64,000 nt of DNA. It comes from Dactylosporangium siamense. Its GTDB lineage: Bacteria > Actinomycetota > Actinomycetes > Mycobacteriales > Micromonosporaceae. A program made the translations under genes and the position numbers. Positions 32,521 to 40,692 of this stretch are shown here, in pieces. Each line of letters begins with the position of its first letter. Position 1 is the stretch's first letter. The DNA is taken from positions 18,131-82,130 of the forward strand of contig NZ_BONQ01000076.1 in the NCBI RefSeq assembly GCF_016862795.1. The letters run 5' to 3'. The notes below the pieces were generated by a model, which saw nothing but the letters and a program-made list of their open reading frames with translations, did not search any database and was not told the origin of the DNA.

Positions 32521-34281
32521 ATGGACGGGGGCTTCCGCTTCGAGATCCTCGGGCCGCAACGCGCCTGGGCCGGTGATCGACCGTTGGACCTCGGGCCCGC
32601 GAAGCAGCGCGCCGTCCTCGGGGTGCTGCTCCTGCAGCCGGGGCGACCGGTGCCGACCACACAGATCATCGACGCGGTCTGGCCGCACGACCTGCCCGAG
32701 AACGCGACCAACGTGCTGCAGAAGTACGTCGCCGCGCTGCGGCGGCTGCTGGAGCCGGACCGGTCGCCGCGGACCCCGTCGCGGCTGCTGACGCTCAGCG
32801 AGGCCGGGTACCGGCTGGCGATCGACCCGTTCGCCGTCGACGTGACCGAGTTCGAGGCCGCCGTCGACGCGGCCACGACCGCGCACGCCGCCGGGCGGGA
32901 CGACGAGGCCGCCGACGGGTTCCGGGCCGGGCTGCGGCTGTGGAAGGGCGAGCCGTTCGCCGGGCTCGGCGGGCCGGTGTTCGAGGCGGTGCGGGTGCGG
33001 CTCGGGGAGCGGCGCGTGTCGGCCTCCGAGGCGCTCGCCGAGATCCGGCTGCGCCGCGGCGACCACCGCGAGCTCATCGCCGACCTGGCCGCGCTGGTCG
33101 AGGAGTTTCCGCTGCACGAGCGGCTCCGGCTGCTGCTGATGCTGTCGCTGCACCGCAGCGGGCGCCCCACCGACGCGCTGCAGACGTTTCGGGAGCTGCG
33201 GACGCTCCTCGACGAGGAGCACGGCATCGAGCCGGGCGAGGAGCTGCAGGACCTGCAGCGCCGGATCCTGCGCTCGGACCCGGCGCTGGCGTATCCGTCG
33301 ACGCTGCCGATCGCGGCGGGCGCGCCGGCGGCGATGACCGCGCCGGCGCCGGTCTCGTCCGCGGCGGCGTGGAACCCGGTCAGCCCGGCGCCCATGGAGT
33401 CGGGGGCCACCGCACCGGTGAGCCCCGCGCCGTTCCTCGTCGCCCCGCCGAAGCCGCCGCAGCCATCGCTGTCACCGCTGTCACCGCTGCCGCCCCTGTC
33501 GCCGCCGGTGCCGTTCCCGCAGGACCACGCGCTCATGCGGGCACCGGCGGGTGCGCAGCGCTGGCCGCCGTACGCCCTCGGCGTCGACCCGTTCTTCGGC
33601 ACCGAGTTCAACCGGCAACCGTGGATCACCTGGGTCGAGTCGGTGCTCGGCGTCATCGCCGGCGCGTGCTCACTCTGCCTGCTCGCCTGGGTGCCGATCA
33701 TGTACCACGCGACCCGCCGGCGCAGCGGGTGGCTCTTCGCCGCCGCGTTCGGCTACTTCGGCCTGGCGCTGCTGTTCTGGGTGCTCATGCTCGCGACGGT
33801 CGAGGACGACGGTTCCTCCTGGGCCGACCCGATCACGATCCCGATCGTCGTCATCGTCTCGGTCGGCGTCCCGGTGCACGTGCTGCTGCTCAACGAGCAC
33901 CTGCGGCACGTGTGGCGGCGCCGCCGCAACGGCCCGATCGAGCGGCGCGTGCAGGCCCGCCAGATCCTGGTCACCAACCCGGTCGCCAGGTTCGCCCTCG
34001 CGATCGGCCGGCCCGATCTGGTGCGGACCCACAACGACGGCGGGCTCATCGACGTCAACGCCGTGCCCGAGAAGGTGATCTTCAAGGTCCTCGGCATGCG
34101 CCGCGACGTGGCCCGCCGCATCATCGCCGAGCGGGCCCAGCGCGGCCCGTTCACCTCGATGCTGGACCTGACGGTCCGGTGCGCGGTGGGCCCCGACGTC
34201 ACCGCCGCGTTCAACGACCGCCTGCTGTTCCTGCCGCCACCGCCGGACCGGTTCCGCCCGCAGGCGCTGCGCCAGCACTGA
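32521..34281 (+). CDS. SARP/BTAD regulator fused to membrane and HhH-like region
   Basis: The protein has 586 residues starting at ATG behind AGAGGAATGGG. Residues 1-95 are an OmpR-type winged helix and 100-245 a BTAD domain ending 'HGIEPGEELQDLQRRIL', as in SARP activators. A Pro/Ala/Ser linker (about 265-340) follows, then three membrane segments (about 372-395, 402-427 and 436-460), a basic segment, and residues of about 508-550 resembling a helix-hairpin-helix ('DVNAVPEKVIFKVLGMRRDV'). Classical SARPs are soluble, so this would be a membrane-tethered activator. Targets are unknown. Confidence 0.8.
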   Translation: MDGGFRFEILGPQRAWAGDRPLDLGPAKQRAVLGVLLLQPGRPVPTTQIIDAVWPHDLPENATNVLQKYVAALRRLLEPDRSPRTPSRLLTLSEAGYRLAIDPFAVDVTEFEAAVDAATTAHAAGRDDEAADGFRAGLRLWKGEPFAGLGGPVFEAVRVRLGERRVSASEALAEIRLRRGDHRELIADLAALVEEFPLHERLRLLLMLSLHRSGRPTDALQTFRELRTLLDEEHGIEPGEELQDLQRRILRSDPALAYPSTLPIAAGAPAAMTAPAPVSSAAAWNPVSPAPMESGATAPVSPAPFLVAPPKPPQPSLSPLSPLPPLSPPVPFPQDHALMRAPAGAQRWPPYALGVDPFFGTEFNRQPWITWVESVLGVIAGACSLCLLAWVPIMYHATRRRSGWLFAAAFGYFGLALLFWVLMLATVEDDGSSWADPITIPIVVIVSVGVPVHVLLLNEHLRHVWRRRRNGPIERRVQARQILVTNPVARFALAIGRPDLVRTHNDGGLIDVNAVPEKVIFKVLGMRRDVARRIIAERAQRGPFTSMLDLTVRCAVGPDVTAAFNDRLLFLPPPPDRFRPQALRQH

Positions 34282-34291
34282 GGCCTTGCCC

Positions 34292-34329
34292 TGGGCGTAC
34301 CGAATGACAGATGGGCGTACCGAATGACA
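34292..34329 (+). repeat. Two 18-bp direct repeats
   Basis: TGGGCGTACCGAATGACA occurs at 34292-34309 and 34312-34329 (period 20), just after the SARP stop and before the terminator. A DNA- or RNA-binding role is possible but unproven. Confidence 0.7.
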
Positions 34330-34333
34330 AAAA

Positions 34334-34368
34334 GGAAGGGCGGGCGCCCCCGAGGCGCCCGCCCTTCC
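34334..34368. terminator. Bidirectional terminator between SARP and GH87 genes
   Basis: GGAAGGGCGGGCGCC (34334-34348) pairs with GGCGCCCGCCCTTCC (34354-34368), a perfect 15-bp stem with a 5-base loop, between two converging genes. A run of A bases on its left side gives a U-tract for the minus-strand GH87 transcript. Confidence 0.85.
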
Positions 34369-34398
34369 CGCTAACGGGTTTTCATCTGACGGGTTTCA

Positions 34399-36441
34399 TC
34401 ACCACGGCGCGGGCGCCGGCGGCACGACGACCGGCGGGCGGTCGTCGCAGGTGATGGTGTTCGGCAGCTCCCACGGCGCGAGCCACGGGCCCGTGGTGCC
34501 ACCGCCGTCGTTGCCGCCCAGGTCGACGACCGAGAACTCGGAGCCGGCCGGGGTGAAGTGGAACGTGCCGCAGTTGTTGATGCCGACGGCGCCGACGTTG
34601 CGGGCGTCCACGTTCTCGAACGAGGCGGAGCCCGCGGCGCGGGCGCTGAGCACCGAGGTGCCCGTGCCGTCGACCCGGATGTCCTTGAACTTGACGTTGG
34701 TGATGGAGTACAGGTCCTTCACCGGCCAGTCGGCGACCAGCATGATCGCGTTGTAGGTGTTGTCGAGGAAGTGGTCCCCGGTCACCTGGATGTCCGCGTC
34801 GATGTTCTTCTCCAGCGCGAGGAACCAGATGGCACCGAGGCCGATGTTCCAGTTCAGCTCGTACGTGCCGGCGCGGACCGTGGTGTTGTCCGTGACCTTC
34901 ACGAAGCCGGTGAACGGCTCGGCGCCGAAGCGGGAGCCGATGTGGATCGCGCTGCCCTCACGGATCGGGTCCGCGACGAGGTTGTTGGACACCGTGGTGT
35001 CCTTGCCGCCGTAGATCGCGATGCCGTTGGCGAGGACCGGGGTCTGCACCGTGTTGTGGTCGAACGTGTTGCCCGCGTTGGTGGTCTTCTCAGCCCACAT
35101 CGCGAGGCCGTCGTCGCCCGAGTTGCGGACGAAGTTGTTGGACACGCTCGAGTTCGTCACGCCGGTGTGGAAGTTGAGGCCGTCGGCGATCTGGTCCACG
35201 ATGACATTGTTGGTGATCTTGGTGTTGGTCATCGGGCCGTCGAACCACAGGCCGACCTTGGTGTGCTGGATGTACAGGCCGTCGACGGTCGAGTTGCTCA
35301 GCGCGCCGCCGATGCCGTTGACCTGGTCGGTGTCGATGCGCTCGCGCACGTCACCGATGATCGAGAAGCCGGACAGGTGGACGTTGCTGCTGCCACCGTC
35401 CTGCGAGTACTTGCCGTAGAACCCGACCCCGGTGTGGATCGAGTTGTCCGGGGCGGGCGTGCTGAGGGCGACCTCTTTGCCCTTGATGATCGTGTACCAG
35501 GAGCCGGCACCCTCGATCGTGACGTTGTCGACGATGATGTGGCGGTTCACCTGGTACGTGCCCGGCGGGATGTACACCTTCAGGTGCGTCTTCTTGGCGA
35601 ACGCGATGGCCTTGTCGATCGCGTCGGCCGAGTCACGCCGGCCCGTCGGGTCCGCGCCGAACAGCAGCACGTTGGCCGCGATGATGCTGATCTTCGGGGC
35701 GCCGACCAGCTCGGAGTCGAGCAGGTCGATGACCGTCCACGCGGCGCTGTTGCCCGGCGCGGTCAGCCGCACCTTGTCGCCGGCCTTGTACGTCTTGCCC
35801 AGCAGCAGGCGCTGCTCGTCGTAGAAGTGGTTGGGCCGGAACGGGGTGGTGATCGTCGGCGTGGGCGTGGTGGCGGCCGGCACGCAGGCGCACTCGGTGA
35901 TCCACCAGTCGGGGTGCAGCAGGCCCGCGTTCGGGTCGTTCGAGAACGGGTACTGGTTGTAGAGCCACGAGTACTGCGACGTGAGCGTCATCGTGGACTT
36001 CTTGCCGCCGTTGACCGACACATCCAGCGGCGAGGTGATGCCACCGCCGTTGGGCGCGTCGGGAATGCTGTAACGGACGTTGATCGCGTTGGCCGACTTC
36101 GGCAGCGTGAACTCCACGTACTGCCCGGGGGTCAGCTTCACCGCGCTGCGGCCCGAGGCCTCGGCGGGCAGCGTGTAGGCCGTGCGGTCCGGACCGATGA
36201 CGGTGCCGTTCGTCTTGGCCTTCTCGGCTTCCTGCTCGACGAAGGCGACGCTGGCACCACGGCCGGCGGTCAGCGCCGGGTCGATCGCGGCGCGGGTCAC
36301 CACTGGTGCGGTTCCGGCCGCGGTGGCCGGGCCGGCGCCGGTGACCACGACGCCGAGACCGACGGCTGCGGCCGTCGCCGCCGCGGCCCACCGCGGCGGC
36401 CCGCTGGACCACCGCGCTAAAGGTCCTGTGCTCCGTGACAT
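34399..36441 (-). CDS. Secreted GH87-type alpha-1,3-glucanase
   Basis: The protein has 680 residues. It has a signal peptide ending near residue 42 ('GPATAAG') and a right-handed beta-helix. Diagnostic stretches are 'GVGFYGKYSQDGGSSNVHLS', 'DVRERIDTDQVNGIGGALSN', 'IADGLNFHTGVT' and 'NSGDDGLAMWAE'. The Asp of 'IADGLNFH' and the two Asp of 'GDDGLA' sit where the catalytic triad of acids is found in GH87 mycodextranases. The enzyme should cut alpha-1,3-glucan, for example of fungal walls, outside the cell. Many GH87 proteins carry extra discoidin or CBM domains; this one ends in a plain proline-rich tail. Confidence 0.82.
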   Translation of the reverse strand: MSRSTGPLARWSSGPPRWAAAATAAAVGLGVVVTGAGPATAAGTAPVVTRAAIDPALTAGRGASVAFVEQEAEKAKTNGTVIGPDRTAYTLPAEASGRSAVKLTPGQYVEFTLPKSANAINVRYSIPDAPNGGGITSPLDVSVNGGKKSTMTLTSQYSWLYNQYPFSNDPNAGLLHPDWWITECACVPAATTPTPTITTPFRPNHFYDEQRLLLGKTYKAGDKVRLTAPGNSAAWTVIDLLDSELVGAPKISIIAANVLLFGADPTGRRDSADAIDKAIAFAKKTHLKVYIPPGTYQVNRHIIVDNVTIEGAGSWYTIIKGKEVALSTPAPDNSIHTGVGFYGKYSQDGGSSNVHLSGFSIIGDVRERIDTDQVNGIGGALSNSTVDGLYIQHTKVGLWFDGPMTNTKITNNVIVDQIADGLNFHTGVTNSSVSNNFVRNSGDDGLAMWAEKTTNAGNTFDHNTVQTPVLANGIAIYGGKDTTVSNNLVADPIREGSAIHIGSRFGAEPFTGFVKVTDNTTVRAGTYELNWNIGLGAIWFLALEKNIDADIQVTGDHFLDNTYNAIMLVADWPVKDLYSITNVKFKDIRVDGTGTSVLSARAAGSASFENVDARNVGAVGINNCGTFHFTPAGSEFSVVDLGGNDGGGTTGPWLAPWELPNTITCDDRPPVVVPPAPAPW

Positions 36442-36568
36442 CGATGACTCGATTCTCTCGGGAGGGGGGCGGACGCCCGAGACGCTCTACGGCGGGGCGG
36501 CGCCATGAGGATGAGGGTGAGGTGACATTAGGACCCTCGTCCCGTGCTCCACAAGGTCCTGCGAAATA

Positions 36569-36622
36569 TTTACGCAACGTTGGAACCGGAATTGTCGTCG
36601 GCTTGTCGGTTTGTTGCGTAAA
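36569..36622. promoter_or_regulatory. Inverted repeat upstream of GH87 gene
   Basis: TTTACGCAAC (36569-36578) and GTTGCGTAAA (36613-36622) are perfect 10-bp arms 34 bases apart, about 130 bases upstream of the GH87 start and in its regulatory region. Two inverted half-sites could bind a dimer pair or form a loop. No candidate regulator is next to it. Confidence 0.55.
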
Positions 36623-36658
36623 ACTGCCGTCATCGTTGCGGCGGGGCGGGCATGCAAA

Positions 36659-36691
36659 AGCGGCGGGATCCGAGTGCCGGATCCCGCCGCT
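36659..36691 (-). terminator. Intrinsic terminator of VOC gene
   Basis: A 14-bp stem (36659-36672 with 36678-36691, arms AGCGGCGGGATCCG and CGGATCCCGCCGCT) with a 5-base loop lies 16 bases downstream of the VOC gene. Read on the minus strand it is followed by TTTT, a good intrinsic terminator. Confidence 0.85.
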
Positions 36692-36707
36692 CGCGGAGCG
36701 GTGCGCG

Positions 36708-37118
36708 TCAGCCCGTCTGACCGATGTTGACCATCCACGGGATGCCGAACCGGTCGACGCAGGCGCCGAACTCGTCGCCCCACATCTGCTTCTCCAACGG
36801 GACGTTGACCCTCCCACCCGCCGACAACTTGTCCCAGTACCCGTGCAACTCCGTGCTGTCGTCGCCGCTCAGGCTGACCGTGATGTTGTCACCAGGGTTG
36901 TGGGCCATCTCCGGCGGCGTGTCGGAGCCCATGATGGTGTAACCGCTGGGCGTCTCCAGCATGCCGTGCATGATCTGGTCGGCGATCGGGCCGGCCTCCG
37001 GGTTGAACTCGCCGAACGTGTTGAGCCGCAGCGTGCCCCCGAACACGCCCTGGTAGAACTCCATCGCCTGCCGGGCGTTACCACGGAAGCTCAGGTACGG
37101 GTTGAGCCGAGAGGTCAT
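36708..37118 (-). CDS. VOC-family protein (PhnB/glyoxalase-like)
   Basis: The protein has 136 residues. 'LNPYLSFRGNARQAMEFYQG' then 'VFGGTL' at the N-terminus and 'WGDEFGACVDRFGIPWMVNI' at the C-terminus are characteristic of PhnB/YjdN-like proteins of the vicinal-oxygen-chelate fold. 'MHGMLETPSGYTIMGSD' lies between. The substrate is unknown; members include resistance proteins and lyases. It is a monocistronic gene with its own terminator and is separated from the DUF2269-like gene by 48 bases. Confidence 0.88.
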   Translation of the reverse strand: MTSRLNPYLSFRGNARQAMEFYQGVFGGTLRLNTFGEFNPEAGPIADQIMHGMLETPSGYTIMGSDTPPEMAHNPGDNITVSLSGDDSTELHGYWDKLSAGGRVNVPLEKQMWGDEFGACVDRFGIPWMVNIGQTG

Positions 37119-37166
37119 CGCAAACTCCCTAGTCGCGATCGATGGAAGAGACCCGTCGATCCGACC

Positions 37167-37667
37167 CTATGCGCCGACCACCGCCCGCGAAGGCGAATCC
37201 TCAGGCTTTACTCGCCGCCCCCACGGCTTGTACGTCGACAACACCGTCGCGATGACCAGCAGCGTCGACGACACACTCGGCGCGACCACCAGGTTGATCT
37301 GGTCCCGGCGCGGCAACGCGTCCTTCAACTCGCCGGCGTGCACCAGGCCCGGGTACAGCAGGAACGTCACCAGGAACAGCATCACCGTGACGATCACCAG
37401 TTTCACCGCGACCCACCACCAGCGCAGCAGCCCCCACGGGGTACCGACCGCATTGACCACCCCGATCACCCACACCAGGTACGTCAGCGGCACGAACAGG
37501 AACGCGCCGACGAGGCTCATCGCCGGATATGCCACGTCCTTGCCGACGCCACCGGTGAGCCCGGCGACGCCGAGCGTCAACAGCACCATGTCGGCGCCGA
37601 GCCAGCCCACCGCCGTGATCACGTGCAGGGTCAGGATCGCCTTGCGCCATTTCGGGGTGAACTTCAT
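37167..37667 (-). CDS. DUF2269-like integral membrane protein
   Basis: The protein has 166 residues with four hydrophobic helices (about residues 10-32, 48-72, 82-104 and 125-145). 'LHVITAVGWLGADMVLL' in helix one and 'PLTYLVWVIGVVNAVGTPWG' then 'LLRWWWVAVKL' are typical of the DUF2269 group; the paired histidine and tryptophan suggest a haem or metal-related fold, but that is speculation. No signal for a specific function. It is divergent from the GNAT gene. Confidence 0.7.
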   Translation of the reverse strand: MKFTPKWRKAILTLHVITAVGWLGADMVLLTLGVAGLTGGVGKDVAYPAMSLVGAFLFVPLTYLVWVIGVVNAVGTPWGLLRWWWVAVKLVIVTVMLFLVTFLLYPGLVHAGELKDALPRRDQINLVVAPSVSSTLLVIATVLSTYKPWGRRVKPEDSPSRAVVGA

Positions 37668-37753
37668 GGCGCCCAGCCTGCCGGATCAGCGTGGCCGCGT
37701 CGCCCGCCGAGCGTGGTAAACCCGGCTACTCCCGGTGTCGTACGGTCACCGTC

Positions 37754-38167
37754 ATGATCCTGCGCGCCGCCACCCCGGACGACGTCCCGGCCGTCCTCGC
37801 CTTCTGGAAGATCGCCGCCGAGGACACCAACCGCGGCGGCGATGACTCCGCGGCTGTCCAGGCACTGATCACCCGCGACCCATCGGCACTGCAACTCGCG
37901 GTGCTGGACGGCGAGATCGTCGGGTCGCTCATCGCCGGATTCGACGGCTGGCGATGCCACCTGTACCGCTTCGCCGTGCACCCCGACCGGCGGCGGCAGG
38001 GGATCGGCGCGCAACTGCTGCAGGCCGCCGAGGAACGCTTCCGCGCATTCGGTGGCCGCCGCGCCGACGCCATGGTCCTGGCCGACAACACCCTCGCCCA
38101 CCACGCCTGGGCCGCCGCCGGCTACACCCCGCAGGACGACTGGCGGCGCTGGGTCAAGAGCCTCTGA
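37754..38167 (+). CDS. GNAT N-acetyltransferase
   Basis: The protein has 137 residues from ATG 37754 ('MILRAATPDDVPAVLAFWKI'). Acetyl-CoA-binding motif A is 'LYRFAVHPDRRRQGIGAQLL' (R-R-x-G-I-G), and the C-terminal 'HHAWAAAGYTP' is typical of the family. The acceptor substrate cannot be predicted. The frame is open back to 37691, but that part has no protein character. The next gene encodes a LysE exporter, and the two may form one transcript (50-base gap). Confidence 0.87.
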   Translation: MILRAATPDDVPAVLAFWKIAAEDTNRGGDDSAAVQALITRDPSALQLAVLDGEIVGSLIAGFDGWRCHLYRFAVHPDRRRQGIGAQLLQAAEERFRAFGGRRADAMVLADNTLAHHAWAAAGYTPQDDWRRWVKSL

Positions 38168-38217
38168 CCTCCGATTGGCCCTCGACCCGCAGCCCACGAA
38201 CTGGCAGCGTCGACATC

Positions 38218-38865
38218 ATGATCACAATGGGAGCGGCGGCAGGCGTCGCGCTCGTGGCGTTGGGGATGGTGCTCACGCCCGGGCCGAACATGATGTACCT
38301 CGTCTCGCGCAGCATCTCCCAGGGACGCCGGGCCGGCATGATCTCCCTCGGCGGGGTCGCCGCCGGGTTCCTCGTCTACCTGACCCTCGCCTCGGCCGGA
38401 CTGTCGGTGGTCTTCGCGACCGTGCCCGCGCTGTACCTCACCGTGAAACTCGCCGGCGCGGCCTACCTCGCCTACCTCGCCTGGCAGGCGGTCCGCCCCG
38501 GCGGCACGTCCGTGTTCACCCACCAGGACCTGCCGGCGGACTCCACCCGGCGACTGCTCACGATGGGCCTGATGACCAACCTGCTCAACCCGAAGGCCGC
38601 CATCATGTACGCGTCGCTGATCCCGCAGTTCATCGACCCCCACGCGGGGCACCTGATGACGCAGGGCTTCCTGCTCGGCGGGGTGCAGATCGCGATCAGC
38701 ATGCTGGTCAACACCGGCATCGTCCTGGCCGCCGGGTCGATCGCGGTCTTCCTCGCGAAACGCCCGACCTGGCTGCGGATCCAGCGGTACGTGACAGGCA
38801 CGCTGCTCGGCCTGATCGCGGTCCGCCTGGCCACCGACCAGGCCCGGCCGCTACCGGTGCAGTAA
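38218..38865 (+). CDS. LysE-family exporter
   Basis: The protein has 215 residues from ATG 38218. It has six hydrophobic helices and the family signature 'ALGMVLTPGPNMMYLVSRSI' at the N-terminus, then 'GGVAAGFLVYLTLASAG' and 'MGLMTNLLNPKAAIMYASLI'. LysE/RhtB proteins export amino acids or derivatives by proton-motive force. The 3' end overlaps the converging sigma-factor gene by 15 bases with no terminator between them, so antisense read-through is possible. Confidence 0.9.
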   Translation: MITMGAAAGVALVALGMVLTPGPNMMYLVSRSISQGRRAGMISLGGVAAGFLVYLTLASAGLSVVFATVPALYLTVKLAGAAYLAYLAWQAVRPGGTSVFTHQDLPADSTRRLLTMGLMTNLLNPKAAIMYASLIPQFIDPHAGHLMTQGFLLGGVQIAISMLVNTGIVLAAGSIAVFLAKRPTWLRIQRYVTGTLLGLIAVRLATDQARPLPVQ

Positions 38866-40083
38866 CGCCGCCTTCGACAGCAGGTACCGCTGCTCGGGGA
38901 TGCTGGTCGTGCGGCGGGCCGCGAGCTCGTAGGCCGCCCGGGCCGCCGCGACGTCGCCCGACATCTCCAGCAGATGGGCGCGGACCGCGGCGAGCCGGTG
39001 ATGGCGGGCCAGCCGCTCGTCGGCGTCCAGCGCCTCGAGGACCCGCAGGCCGGCCGCCGGACCCTGCACCATCGCCACCGCCACCGCCTGGTTCAACGTC
39101 ACCATCGGATTCGGGGCGACCCGCTCCAGCAGCTGATACAGGGCCAGGATCTGCGGCCAGTCGGTGTCCTCGGCCGAGGCCGCCTCGCAGTGGATCGCCG
39201 CGATCGCGGCCTGCAACTGGTACGACCCCGGCGGGCCCGTCGGCAGCGTCCTGGTGATCAGGTCCACGCCCTCGGCGATCATCGACGGGTTCCACAGCGT
39301 GCGATCCTGGTCGGCGAGCGGGACCAGCGTGCCGTCGGGCCTGGTGCGGGCCGGCCGGCGGGCGTCGGTCAGCAGCATCAACGCGAGCAACCCGGCAACC
39401 TCACCGTCGTCGACGAGCCGGTGCACCTCCCGGGCCAGGCGGGTCGCCTCAACGGTCAGCTCGGGCCGGTGCAGCTCCTCGCCGGACGACGCGGTGTACC
39501 CCTCGTTGAAGATCAGGTACAGCACCTGCAGGACGACCTGCAACCGGCCTGCACGCTCCGCGGGCGGCGGCAGGCTGAAGCTCGCGCCCGCCGACTTGAT
39601 CTTCTGTTTGGCCCGGCTGACGCGTTGCGCGAGAGTGCTCTCCGGCACCAGGAACGCGTGCGCGATCTGCGCGGTGGTCAGGCCACCCACGGCCCGCAGG
39701 GTGAGCGCCAGCTGCGACGCGCTCGACAGGGACGGATGACAGCACAGAAACAGCAGCAGCAACGTGTCGTCTTTATCGGGAATGTCCACAATGTCTGATG
39801 TTTCATGTGAAACATGGACCGCGATTTCCCGCCGCCGGCGGGCGTCGTCACTGCGGAACTGGTCCATCAGGCGCCGCGCGGCGACCGTGATCAGCCAGCC
39901 GCGTGGATTGTCCGGCACGCCCTCGGCCGGCCACTGCACCGCCGCCGCGAGCAACGCCTCCTGAACAGCGTCCTCACAGGCGTCGAACTGCCCGTACCGG
40001 CGAATCAGCACCCCGAGCACCTGCGGCGCGAGCCGGCGCAACTCGTTCTCGACTTCGGCCCTCACGAAATGCAACGATCCCAC
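38851..40083 (-). CDS. ECF sigma factor, ECF42-like with C-terminal extension
   Basis: The protein has 410 residues from GTG 40083; GTG 40065 is nearly as good. Region 2 holds 'QFDACEDAVQEALLAAAVQW' and 'PDNPRGWLITVAARRLMDQF', and region 4 'GGLTTAQIAHAFLVPESTLA' then 'QRVSRAK'. About 230 further residues form the helical C-terminal domain typical of ECF42, with 'YLIFNEGYTASSGEE' and 'YQLQAAIAAIHCEA'. ECF42 genes normally sit beside a DGPF/YCII-domain gene; none is here. The open frame continues upstream to 40446, but that part is a minisatellite. Confidence 0.88.
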   Translation of the reverse strand: MGSLHFVRAEVENELRRLAPQVLGVLIRRYGQFDACEDAVQEALLAAAVQWPAEGVPDNPRGWLITVAARRLMDQFRSDDARRRREIAVHVSHETSDIVDIPDKDDTLLLLFLCCHPSLSSASQLALTLRAVGGLTTAQIAHAFLVPESTLAQRVSRAKQKIKSAGASFSLPPPAERAGRLQVVLQVLYLIFNEGYTASSGEELHRPELTVEATRLAREVHRLVDDGEVAGLLALMLLTDARRPARTRPDGTLVPLADQDRTLWNPSMIAEGVDLITRTLPTGPPGSYQLQAAIAAIHCEAASAEDTDWPQILALYQLLERVAPNPMVTLNQAVAVAMVQGPAAGLRVLEALDADERLARHHRLAAVRAHLLEMSGDVAAARAAYELAARRTTSIPEQRYLLSKAALLHR

Positions 40084-40149
40084 GCCGCGCTTGTACCTGG
40101 TCACCGGGCATACCGCGCCGGGCGCGGGCCGACGCGCCGACGCGGGCCG

Positions 40150-40208
40150 CCGGTGATCGAAGTCGCGGCTGGCTGCGCGGGTGACCACGCGGCGACTTCG
40201 ATCACCGG
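40150..40208. repeat. Palindromic interspersed repeat, copy A
   Basis: CCGGTGATCGAAGTCGC (40150-40166) and GCGACTTCGATCACCGG (40192-40208) are perfect 17-bp arms around a 25-base centre (GGCTGGCTGCGCGGG at its start). The same element recurs three times near 63313-63930. It lies upstream of the sigma-factor gene. Confidence 0.85.
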
Positions 40209-40260
40209 AACGACCTGGTCTCGGCGTGCGACCTCGACAGTCCCAGCGGTGGACCTCGGC

Positions 40261-40428
40261 GGTCTCGCGGTGCGGCACGGCGGGTTCGCGGTGCGGCGCA
40301 ACGGTCTCGCGGTGCAGCGCGGCGGCCTCGTGGTGGACCTCGGCGGTCTCGCGGTGCAGCACAGCGGTTTCATGGTGCAGCGCGACGAGTTCGCGGTGCA
40401 GCGCGACGGGTTCGCGGTGCAGCGAGGC
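40261..40428. repeat. 21-bp minisatellite, eight units
   Basis: Eight units of about GGTCTCGCGGTGCAGCGCGAC, starting at 40261, 40282, 40303, 40324, 40345, 40366, 40387 and 40408, with a partial unit before. Unit four is the most diverged. Being a multiple of three it leaves open frames on both strands, which is why long false frames cross it. It lies in the 600-base gap between the sigma factor and ggt. Confidence 0.9.
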
Positions 40429-40500
40429 GTGACAAAAGCACCCCAACTGGACAGTGGACGAGCCCGCCCAGCCGAGAGGACGAGCCCGGGTCAGCCGAAA

Positions 40501-40528
40501 CGCGCCGGCCCCGCGTGGGGCCGGCGCG
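40501..40528 (-). terminator. Hairpin terminator downstream of ggt
   Basis: CGCGCCGGCCCC (40501-40512) pairs with GGGGCCGGCGCG (40517-40528) across a 4-base loop, about 165 bases past the ggt stop on the minus strand. No T-run. The 40529-40692 stretch holds no gene that I can support. Confidence 0.6.
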
Positions 40529-40692
40529 CCTCTCCATGGGTCGCTGTAAACTTCTGCAGGTCGCCAAAGCTCGAACTCGACAAGGCGTGACCTCGACGTT
40601 CCGGCCCGAGGCGACGTTCCGTTACTGGAGGGTGACGACTTCTAAGATCGATTAGGTGGTCGTTGCTACGGTTGACAAGGAACAGGTCGCCG

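Noticed and set aside
40084..40446. N-terminal extension of the sigma factor with LHRE-type heptads
   Set aside because: It is the translation of the 21-bp minisatellite and the palindromic repeat; the conserved sigma region starts at about 40065-40083.
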